DNA from: a virus
Reading direction: 5' to 3' (one strand)
IMG/VR virus record: IMGVR_UViG_3300028809_000063
Span: 1-24,976 of that record
Length of the DNA stretch: 24,976 nt
The position numbers and the translations under genes are program-made. The notes below the pieces were generated by a model that worked only from the letters and a program-made list of their open reading frames with translations, had not been told where the DNA came from and did not search any database. Within the stretch, counting starts at the first letter, position 1, and the number at the start of each line of letters is the position of its first letter. This document shows positions 6,804-15,162 of the stretch, piece by piece.

Positions 6804-9754
6804 CTCCTAATCTAGGACTTACGAAGCCAGAAGTTGGCGCTTCTCGCGATGCGTGGGGCGCGAAGCTGAATGGTAATTGGGATATTGTTGATGGGTTATT
6901 GAATTCCCCAAATTTTGTGGGTGATCCTAAAGCTCCCACTCCTGCAACTGCGGATAACGATACTAGTATCGCTACAACGGCATTCGTAAAAGCTCAGAAT
7001 TATGTCAGTCAGGCTTTCGCTGGAGCGACGTATGCCCCGATTAGTTCTCCGGTGTTGTCGGGTAATCCGACAGCGCCTACGCCATCAGCTGGCAATAATA
7101 GTTTAAGTATTGCGACGACTGCATTCGTTACGTCTGCGGTTGGTGTTGAAGCTACGGCTCGTGTCAATGCTGACGCATTAAAGGAGGATAAGTCAAATAA
7201 AGGCGTTGCCAATGGTTATGTGCCGCTCGATGCTTCCACTAAAATCGCATCAACTTATTTGCCAGCATATGTTGATGACGTGGAGGAATACCCCAATCTA
7301 GCATCATTTCCGGTAACCGGCACGGTTGGGATAATTTACGTTGCTCTTGATACTAACAATACTTACCGATGGAGCGGATCGACCTACATTCAGCTATCGT
7401 CTTCACCGGGGTCTTCGGACGCTGTTCCAGAAGGATCGGTCAATCTATATTACACAGCAGCGCGTTCGGTGCTGAAAGCTGATCTGGCCAGTCCGATATT
7501 TACCGGCGATCCGCGAGCACCAACACCTGCTACTGCTGATAATGACACTAGCATTGCGACGACGGCTTACGTTAAGTCTAATCTCGCGAACTACGTACCA
7601 ACTAGTGGTTACACCGCTGCTGATGTCCTCTCAAAACTTCTAACCGTTGATGGAACTGGTAGTGGCATCGACGCGGACCTTCTGGATGGACAATCTATAG
7701 CTTTCTTTGCTACGCAGAGCAGTCAATCGGCGCAGGACGCTCTGATTAATCTGAAGGCCCCGCTTGCCGATCCGACGTTTACTGGTACGGTGGTTGTGCC
7801 TACTTATTCGCCATTAACGGCGTCGGGCAATGTTGCGTCTACTGCGTTCGTTGCCAATGCAATCTCAACATTTCAGACTAGCGCTAATATTGCTTACGTC
7901 AATACTAGCGGCGATACCATGACAGGCAAGCTTGTCACGGCAGCTCCTATTGCTGGAGGAGCTGGGTTAAACCTTGCCCCTGGAACAGCTCCCACTTCTC
8001 CGGTGGACGGTGATATCTGGGTGACGACTGGCGGAACTTTTGCTGTTCGTCTGAGTGGCAGTACTTATACACCCGCTCATACTAATTACGTCAATAATTT
8101 CACTGTTAAACAGAACTTTAAGTCAGGGGATGCTAGCAGCGCGTCTATCAACATACCACACGGAGTTGTTCCTGCATCGCCGGTTAACGGTGATTTATGG
8201 ACGACAACTACAAGCGCTTACGCACGTATCAATGGCGTTACGGTTGATCTTGGCTCGGCCGGAACGACGATCTCCGATACGCCACCTTCCTCGCCTGTTG
8301 TTGGTCAGCTTTGGTGGGAAAGTGATAGTGGTAATCTGTACATTTGGTACAACGATGGTACCTCCACCCAATGGGTTCACGTTAATGGCGCGGTTGTAAC
8401 TGGTGGTGGGGGTGGCGTTTCGTCGGTTTCTGGAACGGCTCCTGTAGTTTCTTCTGGGGGTTCTGCCCCTGTCATTTCGATGCCAGCAGCGAATATTTCA
8501 ACTAGCGGCTATTTAACGCTTACTGATTGGGCAACGTTTAATAGTAAGCTGAGCGATGCGCCGAATGATGGCTTACAATATGTTCGTCAAAGTGGCGCGT
8601 GGAATAGTTTTATCGACGCTGAAACTCTCGATGGGCTTGATCGTGCCTTCTATCAGTCTCGCGGTAACCATACTGGTCAGCAAGCACAGTCGACCATCAT
8701 TAACTTGACGTCTGATTTAGCGCTGAAGGCACCGCTGGCTGATCCGACCTTCACTGGTACTCCGGCAGCGCCTACTCCAGATACGTCTAGCAATAGTACC
8801 CGCATTGCTACGACTGCTTATGTCAGGTCGATGAACTATGCGCCGTTAGCTTCTCCAGCTCTTACCGGCACCCCGACAGCGCCAACAGCTGGAGTTGGCA
8901 CCAATACGACGCAGATTGCAACGACTGCGTTTGTAACCGCAGCAGTAGCTGTTGGTGGAGGCGGTGGCGGTGCGCCATTGGATTCTCCTACGTTCACTGG
9001 AGATCCGAAAGCGCCGACACCAGCAACAGCCGACAACGATACCAGCATTGCTACTACGGCTTTCGTCAAGGCGCAGGGTTATCTCTTATCTTCGTCTTAT
9101 ACTGCAGCTGATGTGTTAGCGAAGCTGCTAACCGTTGATGGTGCCACATCGGGGTTGGATGCTGACCTTTTCGATGGTCAGGACGGCGCTTATTACCTTA
9201 ATCGCGCTAATCACACCGGTTCACAGGCGCAGGGCACTATTACTAATCTCACGTCTGATCTAGCATTGAAGGCTAATCTGGCAGACCCGACTTTTACTGG
9301 TACGCCTGCTTGTCCCACAGCGGCGGTTGGAAGCAATAGTACCCATATCGCTACGACTGCATTCGTTAAGTCGCAGGGATATTCGACACTAGCTTCACCT
9401 ACATTTACGGGCACTCCTGCGGCTCCGACAGCAACGGCTGGAACCAATACGACGCAGATAGCTACGACAGCCTTCGTGACTGGTGCGTTGGGTTCTTATT
9501 TGTTGTCTGCGAGCTATACCGCTGCTGATGTGTTGGCGAAGCTGCTCACCGTTGATGGTGCCGGAACCGGTCTCGATGCAGATTTGCTCGACGCACAGTC
9601 AGGAACCTACTATCTCGCGCGCGGCAACCACAGTGGAACGCAGACGCTAGCGACGATTTCCGATGCTGGAACCGCTGCGTCGAAGAATATCCATATTAGC
9701 ACGACTGCGCCCGGTTCACCGGCTGTTAATGATCTCTGGGTGGATATCACCTAA
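6788..9754 (+). CDS. Large repeat-containing tail fibre protein
   Basis: A 988-aa fibre. The N-terminus (about 6-32) carries the motif TPNLGLTKPEVGASRDAWG, probably the tail-attachment part. The shaft has nine copies of a unit reading approximately SPTFTGTPAAPTP..TTQIATTAFV. These alternate with three copies of YTAADVLAKLLTVDG leading into LLDGQ..YYL.RGNH.G.Q, a common phage-fibre repeat. A Gly-rich hinge (TGGGGG, near 537) and a GTAPVVSSGG..PVIS module lie in the middle. There is no enzymatic domain; the end (SPAVNDLWVDIT) is short and beta-like. GAGG lies 11 nt upstream of the ATG. It is the first of five receptor-binding candidates and likely makes a trimeric fibre. Confidence 0.88.
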   Translation: MVDTITPNLGLTKPEVGASRDAWGAKLNGNWDIVDGLLNSPNFVGDPKAPTPATADNDTSIATTAFVKAQNYVSQAFAGATYAPISSPVLSGNPTAPTPSAGNNSLSIATTAFVTSAVGVEATARVNADALKEDKSNKGVANGYVPLDASTKIASTYLPAYVDDVEEYPNLASFPVTGTVGIIYVALDTNNTYRWSGSTYIQLSSSPGSSDAVPEGSVNLYYTAARSVLKADLASPIFTGDPRAPTPATADNDTSIATTAYVKSNLANYVPTSGYTAADVLSKLLTVDGTGSGIDADLLDGQSIAFFATQSSQSAQDALINLKAPLADPTFTGTVVVPTYSPLTASGNVASTAFVANAISTFQTSANIAYVNTSGDTMTGKLVTAAPIAGGAGLNLAPGTAPTSPVDGDIWVTTGGTFAVRLSGSTYTPAHTNYVNNFTVKQNFKSGDASSASINIPHGVVPASPVNGDLWTTTTSAYARINGVTVDLGSAGTTISDTPPSSPVVGQLWWESDSGNLYIWYNDGTSTQWVHVNGAVVTGGGGGVSSVSGTAPVVSSGGSAPVISMPAANISTSGYLTLTDWATFNSKLSDAPNDGLQYVRQSGAWNSFIDAETLDGLDRAFYQSRGNHTGQQAQSTIINLTSDLALKAPLADPTFTGTPAAPTPDTSSNSTRIATTAYVRSMNYAPLASPALTGTPTAPTAGVGTNTTQIATTAFVTAAVAVGGGGGGAPLDSPTFTGDPKAPTPATADNDTSIATTAFVKAQGYLLSSSYTAADVLAKLLTVDGATSGLDADLFDGQDGAYYLNRANHTGSQAQGTITNLTSDLALKANLADPTFTGTPACPTAAVGSNSTHIATTAFVKSQGYSTLASPTFTGTPAAPTATAGTNTTQIATTAFVTGALGSYLLSASYTAADVLAKLLTVDGAGTGLDADLLDAQSGTYYLARGNHSGTQTLATISDAGTAASKNIHISTTAPGSPAVNDLWVDIT
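6900..9500 (+). repeat. Nine-copy protein repeat in the fibre shaft
   Basis: Nine units of about 32 residues (core TFTGxPxAPT followed by IATTAFV) are spread over the gene and interleaved with longer LLDGQ/NHTG units. Two copies (6920-6997 and 8999-9076) encode the same 26 residues but differ in 17 of 26 codons, every change being a synonymous third-position change. So the repeats are conserved as protein, not as DNA. Confidence 0.85.
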
Positions 9755-11055
9755 TGGCAAGCTATTACGTCTATAGCGGAGCAACTGGCGGAGGCACCGG
9801 GGCCGATTGGGCCAACGCCTTTACGACGCTGGCAACTGCGATGTCCGGCAAAGCGGCGGGCGACATATTTTATGTCGCCGACGACCATGCCGAGACGCAG
9901 GCGGCTCCTGTCGGTATTACCTCGCCCGGCACTGAAACAAACCCTTGTAAAATCTATTGCGTACGCCGCACCGGAGGATCGGTTCCGCCGGTTGCTGCCG
10001 ACCTCAGAACGACGGCTACGGTGACGAACACCGGGGCCAACGCCATGACTCTGAGCGGCACGGTGTCGGAATGCTACGGCATCACGTTCACCAACGGCTC
10101 CTCGACAAACCAAACCACTTTGACCCTATCTGGTACAACTGGGAGAACGTGGCGCTTCGTCAACTGCAAGCTTGCTCTGGGTAATACCAACGGGTCTTCG
10201 CGCATCCAGATTGGGGCAACGGGATTCGGCTGCACTAACATCTTCGAAAATAGCACGCTGCAATTTGGCAATGCCAGCCAGCTCGCCCCCATTGTTGGTA
10301 ACTTCATATGGCGTAATTCGGTTGCATTTACTGGTACCATTGCAACCAACACGTTTCAGGTGACTGCTGGTGGAGCAGTGATATTTTTTGAGGGTGTTGA
10401 TTTCAGCGCCAAGACCAGCGGTAATCTTTTCGCTTCTACTAACTCTGTTGCGAAAATCACGTTCAAGGATTGCAAGCTGGGGGGTACAACCGTCCCCTTT
10501 GCCTCGACCGGCAGTTTTGGCCAGTTGGAGGCTGTGGTAATTCGTACCGACACTGGCAACGCCAATTACAAACAAGAACGCTACCAGTTTCCCGGTACGC
10601 AGACCATCGAAACTAGCATCGTCCGCTCTGGCGGGGCGAGCGATGGCGTTACTCCGTTTAGCCACAAGATCGTCACCACGGCCAACGCCCGCTTTGACAT
10701 GGCATTTGAGTGCCTGCCGATCAGCATCTGGAACGACACGACTGGTTCGGCAAAAACGATCACCATCGAGGGTAATGCTGCTTCGCTGCCCAACAACGAC
10801 GAAATCTGGATCGACGTGCAGTATCTTGGATCATCGTCTTTCCCGATAGCATCGAAAGCGACCAGCGCCAAAGCGACGGCGCTCGATACTGCTGCTGCCC
10901 TTTCGGCGGGTACTGGAAGCTGGGCCGGTGGAACAACCGCATTTAAGATGTCGGCGACGTTCACGCCGCAGATGAAAGGTCCGGTTACGATCTACGTGAA
11001 GGCTGCCAAGGCCAGTTCGACTTTCTACATTGATCCGAAACCGGTGATTACATGA
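9754..11055 (+). CDS. Beta-helix tail spike / appendage protein
   Basis: A 433-aa protein. The N-terminus (YYVYSGATGGGTGADWANAF, then AAGDIFYVADDH) is a pattern seen at the start of many right-handed parallel beta-helix (pectin-lyase-like) proteins. The body is rich in short repeating strands with Asn, Thr and Gly turns (CYGITFTNGSS, TWRFVNCKL, ITFKDCKL). The end, VTIYVKAAKASSTFYIDP, matches the closing beta segment of such phage proteins. Spikes of this fold bind or cleave surface polysaccharide, but I see no clear catalytic residues. GC rises sharply (68% in the line at 9781), unlike the fibre before it, which suggests separate acquisition. The start overlaps the fibre stop (TAATG). Confidence 0.75.
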   Translation: MASYYVYSGATGGGTGADWANAFTTLATAMSGKAAGDIFYVADDHAETQAAPVGITSPGTETNPCKIYCVRRTGGSVPPVAADLRTTATVTNTGANAMTLSGTVSECYGITFTNGSSTNQTTLTLSGTTGRTWRFVNCKLALGNTNGSSRIQIGATGFGCTNIFENSTLQFGNASQLAPIVGNFIWRNSVAFTGTIATNTFQVTAGGAVIFFEGVDFSAKTSGNLFASTNSVAKITFKDCKLGGTTVPFASTGSFGQLEAVVIRTDTGNANYKQERYQFPGTQTIETSIVRSGGASDGVTPFSHKIVTTANARFDMAFECLPISIWNDTTGSAKTITIEGNAASLPNNDEIWIDVQYLGSSSFPIASKATSAKATALDTAAALSAGTGSWAGGTTAFKMSATFTPQMKGPVTIYVKAAKASSTFYIDPKPVIT

Positions 11056-12122
11056 GCTGGCCGGACGCTTCTACCACTGGAACGAGTGGAACTCTTACAT
11101 CGGTTCCCGGCTCCGCTACATCTGGCACCGGCTGGGCTTGGGATGGTGTCGAAGGAGGCGTCTACACGACGGGTGATAATGCGACCATTCAGAATCTCAG
11201 CGTAAACGGCTTCATCTTCGTAAGGAACGGCGACACTGGCAACACTATCAGCAACTGCAAGTGCACGCTCGACAGTAACGATGTATTTGGCATCTACACC
11301 GAGGGCCATAATACCATCATTCAGGACTGCGAGGTTATCGCACCGGGTGGTAGCGATGCAGGCGGCATCGGCATCAATATGATCTGGATCGAGCAGGCGT
11401 CGGGCTGCACTATCACGCGCTGCGAGACGAATGGCGGCGAGAACGGCCTGATGCTGAGCGGCATCAACTGCACGGTCACCGACAACTACATTCACGGCAT
11501 CGTGCTGGAGACCCTGCCGGGCGATCCTCACTCGGACGGCATCCAGCTGTTCGGCGGTCAGGCTTGCAACGGCACGTTGATAAGAGGCAACAACGTCATT
11601 GCTCCGACGACGTGGGCCACCTCTGCTATAATCATGGGCGACAACCTGAACCTCACGGTCGACGCTAATCGATTCCGCGGTGGCTATGCTGTGTTCCGCT
11701 ACTACAAGCACAACAGCTGCGTCTATACGAACAACCGCATCGGCGATAAGTCACCCGTGGCTGGTGGAGCGCTGGTTACCGATAATGGTGGTACCGGCAC
11801 GCCGACATGGTATGGCAACGTTAATGACGATAACAGTAACTTGATCGCAATGGACGGCACGGAGACGGAGGCGGAGATTGTTATGAGTCGTGAATACACC
11901 ATCGGTGGGCCTTTTTTCGGTGGTACGCTATCCACCACGACGGCTCGCGATTATGCGGCGCTGAATTCGGCGATCACCGAGGAAGCGGCTGCTGGAGGTC
12001 CCAATGTTAAAGTATGGAATGGTAGCGCTTGGGTCCAGAAGCCACTCAAGATATGGAACGGTAGCGCTTGGGTCCAGAAACCGCTCAAGGTGTGGACTGG
12101 TTCAGCTTGGAGAACACTTTGA
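11052..12122 (+). CDS. Second beta-helix tail spike with C-terminal repeats
   Basis: A 356-aa protein. Residues about 40-240 show the rung pattern of a right-handed beta-helix, with alternating strands and N/D/G turns (ATIQNLSVNGFIF, NTIIQDCEV, CTITRCETNGGENGLML, GTLIRGNNV). A DPHSDGIQLFGG segment is the kind of acidic cluster seen in pectate-lyase-like sites. A catalytic role is possible but not shown. The last 35 residues are three copies of a KVWNGSAWVQKPL unit. ATGA overlap with the previous spike and a one-base overlap with the next gene imply co-translation. Confidence 0.75.
   Translation: MSWPDASTTGTSGTLTSVPGSATSGTGWAWDGVEGGVYTTGDNATIQNLSVNGFIFVRNGDTGNTISNCKCTLDSNDVFGIYTEGHNTIIQDCEVIAPGGSDAGGIGINMIWIEQASGCTITRCETNGGENGLMLSGINCTVTDNYIHGIVLETLPGDPHSDGIQLFGGQACNGTLIRGNNVIAPTTWATSAIIMGDNLNLTVDANRFRGGYAVFRYYKHNSCVYTNNRIGDKSPVAGGALVTDNGGTGTPTWYGNVNDDNSNLIAMDGTETEAEIVMSREYTIGGPFFGGTLSTTTARDYAALNSAITEEAAAGGPNVKVWNGSAWVQKPLKIWNGSAWVQKPLKVWTGSAWRTL
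12008..12115 (+). repeat. Three 39-nt tandem repeats (WNGSAW units)
   Basis: Three in-frame copies encode K-V/I-W-N/T-G-S-A-W. The 20 bases at 12021-12040 recur exactly at 12060-12079; the third copy (12087-12110) has diverged. Short Trp-rich repeats like this recur at the ends of phage appendage proteins. This makes it a likely recombination hinge just before the next spike gene. Confidence 0.85.
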
Positions 12123-13918
12123 TGCCTGCATTCGATTTTCCTAATGCTCCTATCGTCGGTAGTATTTATGCTCCGACTGGTGGTCCGGTCTACCAGTGGA
12201 ATGGATTTGCGTGGGTATTAATAACCCCAGACACGAGCCGCTTGTTCACCCCAGCCGACATGCGAATGGCGCGTTCGATGGTTTGGTGGGACCCATTGGA
12301 CCCTGCGACGATTACTAAAAATGTTTCTGATCAGGTTAGCCAGATGACTAGCAAGGGCGGGCGGTCTTGCACGGCGACCCAGACCGTCGATGCCAACAAG
12401 CCGATACTGGAGGCTGACGGGCTCCGCTTCAATGCGAGCCCCGCCCAGATGAACACTCCGGTCGCATCGAGTTCTAATTTTAGGCACAACCGCTGGACGC
12501 TGTTCATCTTCAAGGCGAACATAGCTGGCGCAGTTGCTGCAAACGGCAATTTCTATCGGTTTAATGGTTCAGCCACATCGCATGGCGACAGGCAACCGCT
12601 AGCGTCGTGGAACAAGACCAGCAACGTCGCCAACGTGAACTGGTACGCCAATAATAGCAACAATCCGCTCCCCATCACCATCGTGGACAACACCTGGAAT
12701 TTCATGCTTAGCCGCATCCAGACAAACTCGGATGGGTTCTCGGTAGGCGGGACGCACTACAACTCCCTTAACGGCGGCACCGAAATTTCTACCGGTGGTG
12801 GACTGTGCCATCTGCAAATCCAGAACTCCCCTGTGGCTGGCATGATTGGGCACGAAACAGCCAACGCCTTTGATTGGAAGATGCGGCATATTTTGGTTGG
12901 CTCGGAGGAACTAACCCAAGCCGAAATCCAGCGATTGCAGGGTTGGGCTGCGTGGCAAATATATGCGCTCAATGGAACTATGGTTCTTCCGAACACCCAT
13001 CCATATTACGTTGCGGCACCTACTTTCAGCGAAAGTGAACTTGCTGCGCAAGAACCATCTGAACGGACTAGCGTTGCTGAGTTCGACGCTGCTGTGTGGA
13101 GCATTGCCAACCGTTGGACGGGCGTGTTGGATCGTACAGGTCTAGGAACGCCGACGTTTCAGGAGGACTTCACCGTCGACCCGCGAACCAATGAGGTGAT
13201 TGGGGAAGGGCCGTGGTTCAGTCCGGCGATCAGCAACACCGGCAACACTGATTTCTTTGCCAAGGGGTCTGCTAACGACACAGGTTCGGTCGTCGGTGGT
13301 CAGTTCATCATTAAACCGAAACGCGGTAGTTCTGGTGGCAGAACGTGGTCTACTTCGCTGCAGACTGTTTCTCGCACCGGCCGCATCGGCTACGTTCAGA
13401 CATATGGCATGTGGGAGATCAAGGTCGCGCTGTTCGATCTCGACAGCACGCTCAACCCGGAATGGAGGCCCTCCGTCTGGTTCAAGAGTAACAACTTCAA
13501 CCTCAACCCGTGCGTCCCCTACGTCGAGTTCGACCTGTTCGAGCTGTACAATCGGGAGGACCACAACGTCCACTCCAGCCGGTGGATACATAAGGCGGAC
13601 TTCCCGCATCCCGACGATATGCAGAGCGACAAGTTCCAGAGTCAGCAAGGCTCCTCCGACATCGCCAATGCTGCGAAGTGGAACATCGCTAATTTGTTCG
13701 ACGGCGTGTTGCGTACATGGGTTCTGGACCTGCGCGACCAGACCAACGCGTTTGTATACCTTGAAGACCACGAGTTCGCGCGCTGCCCGATCCTGCCGGA
13801 ATGGCGAGTTCCATGGTATATCATTCTGTGGTGCGATTGTACTACCATATCTCCGACCACCGATGTCGGGCCGTGGGACCTAATGCATATTGATTCTGTC
13901 AAGGCGTGGGCGACATAG
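12122..13918 (+). CDS. Lectin-like plus GH16-like tail spike (depolymerase candidate)
   Basis: A 598-aa protein in three parts. Residues 1-40 hold a short phage-appendage motif (GSIYAPTGGPVYQWNGFAWV). Residues about 50-300 resemble a concanavalin-A/LamG-like lectin: ARSMVWWDPLDPATIT at the start, RWTLFIF inside, and GWAAWQIYALNGT..LPNTHPY at the end. Residues about 345-598 match glycoside hydrolase family 16: YGMWEIKVALF, EWRPSVWFKS, then VEFDLFELY. This contains the catalytic E-x-D-x-x-E set (Glu469, Asp471, Glu474), with a downstream NVHSSRW segment. GH16 enzymes retain beta-1,3/1,4 or galactan specificity, so capsule or exopolysaccharide cleavage is plausible (inference). The start at 12122 is one base into the previous stop; a frame extension to 12068 lies in the previous gene. 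Confidence 0.75.
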   Translation: MPAFDFPNAPIVGSIYAPTGGPVYQWNGFAWVLITPDTSRLFTPADMRMARSMVWWDPLDPATITKNVSDQVSQMTSKGGRSCTATQTVDANKPILEADGLRFNASPAQMNTPVASSSNFRHNRWTLFIFKANIAGAVAANGNFYRFNGSATSHGDRQPLASWNKTSNVANVNWYANNSNNPLPITIVDNTWNFMLSRIQTNSDGFSVGGTHYNSLNGGTEISTGGGLCHLQIQNSPVAGMIGHETANAFDWKMRHILVGSEELTQAEIQRLQGWAAWQIYALNGTMVLPNTHPYYVAAPTFSESELAAQEPSERTSVAEFDAAVWSIANRWTGVLDRTGLGTPTFQEDFTVDPRTNEVIGEGPWFSPAISNTGNTDFFAKGSANDTGSVVGGQFIIKPKRGSSGGRTWSTSLQTVSRTGRIGYVQTYGMWEIKVALFDLDSTLNPEWRPSVWFKSNNFNLNPCVPYVEFDLFELYNREDHNVHSSRWIHKADFPHPDDMQSDKFQSQQGSSDIANAAKWNIANLFDGVLRTWVLDLRDQTNAFVYLEDHEFARCPILPEWRVPWYIILWCDCTTISPTTDVGPWDLMHIDSVKAWAT

Positions 13919-13927
13919 GAGACTAAA

Positions 13928-14146
13928 ATGATCGGAACTCTCATAACACTCATCGTATATCTTCTAGTCATCGGCATTCTGCTGTGGCTAGTTTGGTATG
14001 TCATTGATGCTATTCCGATACCCGATCCCCCAGCTCGGTTTGTCAAGCTTGCCGTCATTGTTATCTGCGTCCTTGTGGCAGTGGTAATACTGCTCGATTT
14101 CGCAGGTATATCGACCGGCTGGAACGTGCCGAGACTAAATCCGTGA
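13928..14146 (+). CDS. Small two-helix membrane protein (holin candidate)
   Basis: A 72-aa protein with two hydrophobic segments (about 3-27 and 40-59) separated by a Pro-rich PIPDPPAR turn. A good AGGAGA site precedes the ATG. Proteins of this shape are frequent in podoviruses beside lysis genes. A holin or holin-accessory role is inferred from size, topology and the neighbouring membrane gene. No endolysin lies next to it; the GH19 enzyme is 9 kb upstream. It could instead be a membrane protein of other function. Confidence 0.65.
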   Translation: MIGTLITLIVYLLVIGILLWLVWYVIDAIPIPDPPARFVKLAVIVICVLVAVVILLDFAGISTGWNVPRLNP

Positions 14147-14343
14147 CGTTACCGGAGCAGGCTGGGAAGGTTATTACCTCTACTGTCGATGCAATGAGGG
14201 GTTCCCCCGGTCTGCTTTCGGTGATACTGTTGCAAATGACGACGTTGGTGGTGATATTCATGGTATCTGAGCGTAATGCGGAACATCAACAGTTGCGCGA
14301 AATGGCCATATTAGAGCGTTGCTTCACAAATATGGGGAAATAA
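14143..14343 (+). CDS. Small one-helix membrane protein (lysis-associated candidate)
   Basis: A 66-aa protein starting with GTG in a GTGA overlap with the previous stop. One hydrophobic segment (about 22-40, LLSVILLQMTTLVVIFMV) is followed by a charged helix ending ERCFTNMGK. An ERHxxxLxExxLLERCF-type tail is known from small phage membrane proteins encoded beside holins. It may be a holin partner or spanin-like protein. No lipobox or RzRz1 arrangement is visible. Function inferred only from context. Confidence 0.6.
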   Translation: MTLPEQAGKVITSTVDAMRGSPGLLSVILLQMTTLVVIFMVSERNAEHQQLREMAILERCFTNMGK

Positions 14344-14344
14344 A

Positions 14345-15160
14345 ATGGCCGACTCACTTACACCCAATTTTAATTTTACCCTCCCCGAAATAGGAGGTTC
14401 GGACGATACATGGGGGAATAAGCTCAATGCGAATTGGACGGCGCTTGATGCGCTGATTAAATCAAAATTTGATACATTGGCAACTCTAATTACTACTAGG
14501 CAACTATTCAACACAGCGGGGGCTTTTACTTGGACTAAGCCAACAGGATGCCGATTTATCCAGTTATGGGGAAGCGGTGCGGGCGCGGCTGGTGGGGGAG
14601 CTTATGGTATCGGTGCCGGGTATGTTTCTGTCGGCGGTGGCGGTTCTAGTGGCATCTGCGGCCATTCTAATTTCATCGATGTTAGGACAATTGCTAATGC
14701 ATCAGGTATCATTGGCGCGAAGGGTATTGGCGTTGTTGCAGGAAATGGTGGCAATGGCGGTGAGACGACGATTACTATTGATGGAGTCGATTATGTTTTC
14801 GCTGGGGGTGGTGGCGGGCTTACTTCAGGGGGCTCTTATTCGGCACAAGTAGTTCTTGGCGCTGGCGGTGGGCCAACATCTGGAACCGTCAATGTAACGG
14901 CGAGCGCTTGGAACGGGCATGTTGGTATCGCGTCGTTCGGCAGCAATTGCGGAGCCAGTGGTGCGGGTGGTTCGTCATGGTACGGCGTTGGTGCCCCTTC
15001 AATAGTCTTTGGAGGGCTGCCAACTTCTCAAAACGGTGCGTCTGCCCACTCACTTTCTAGAGGCGCTGGCGGCGGTGGTGCGCTCGTCATTGCAGGAACA
15101 CCGCACTGCAAGGGTGGCGACGGCTCTGATGGCGTGTTGGAAATTTTGGAATTTTATTGA
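14345..15160 (+). CDS. Glycine-rich tail adhesin
   Basis: A 271-aa protein. Residues 4-32 (LTPNFNFTLPEIGGSDDTWG, then KLNANW) share the attachment motif found at the N-terminus of the 988-aa fibre. A segment FTWTKPTGCRFIQLWGSGAGAAG then opens a glycine-rich domain. Many Gly runs (GGGGSSG, GGNGGE, GGGGGL, GAGGGGAL) extend to the end. The order resembles gp38-type adhesins, in which glycine helices display variable receptor-contact loops. It is likely a second fibre or fibre tip, with the same mounting site as the large fibre (inference). Confidence 0.75.
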   Translation: MADSLTPNFNFTLPEIGGSDDTWGNKLNANWTALDALIKSKFDTLATLITTRQLFNTAGAFTWTKPTGCRFIQLWGSGAGAAGGGAYGIGAGYVSVGGGGSSGICGHSNFIDVRTIANASGIIGAKGIGVVAGNGGNGGETTITIDGVDYVFAGGGGGLTSGGSYSAQVVLGAGGGPTSGTVNVTASAWNGHVGIASFGSNCGASGAGGSSWYGVGAPSIVFGGLPTSQNGASAHSLSRGAGGGGALVIAGTPHCKGGDGSDGVLEILEFY

Positions 15161-15162
15161 TC

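Noticed and set aside
6900-9500. Regularly spaced repeats resembling a CRISPR array
   Set aside because: Repeats are in-frame protein units, differ at silent sites, and no cas genes are nearby.
11625-11633. TGCTATAAT extended -10 inside the second spike gene
   Set aside because: It encodes ordinary residues within a beta-helix rung and no gene starts nearby. It shows the motif also arises by chance, which weakens the case at 18275.
9754-14343. Diversity-generating retroelement targeting a spike or adhesin
   Set aside because: No reverse transcriptase or template-repeat copy is visible in the window, and no spike end shows the expected variable-repeat pattern.
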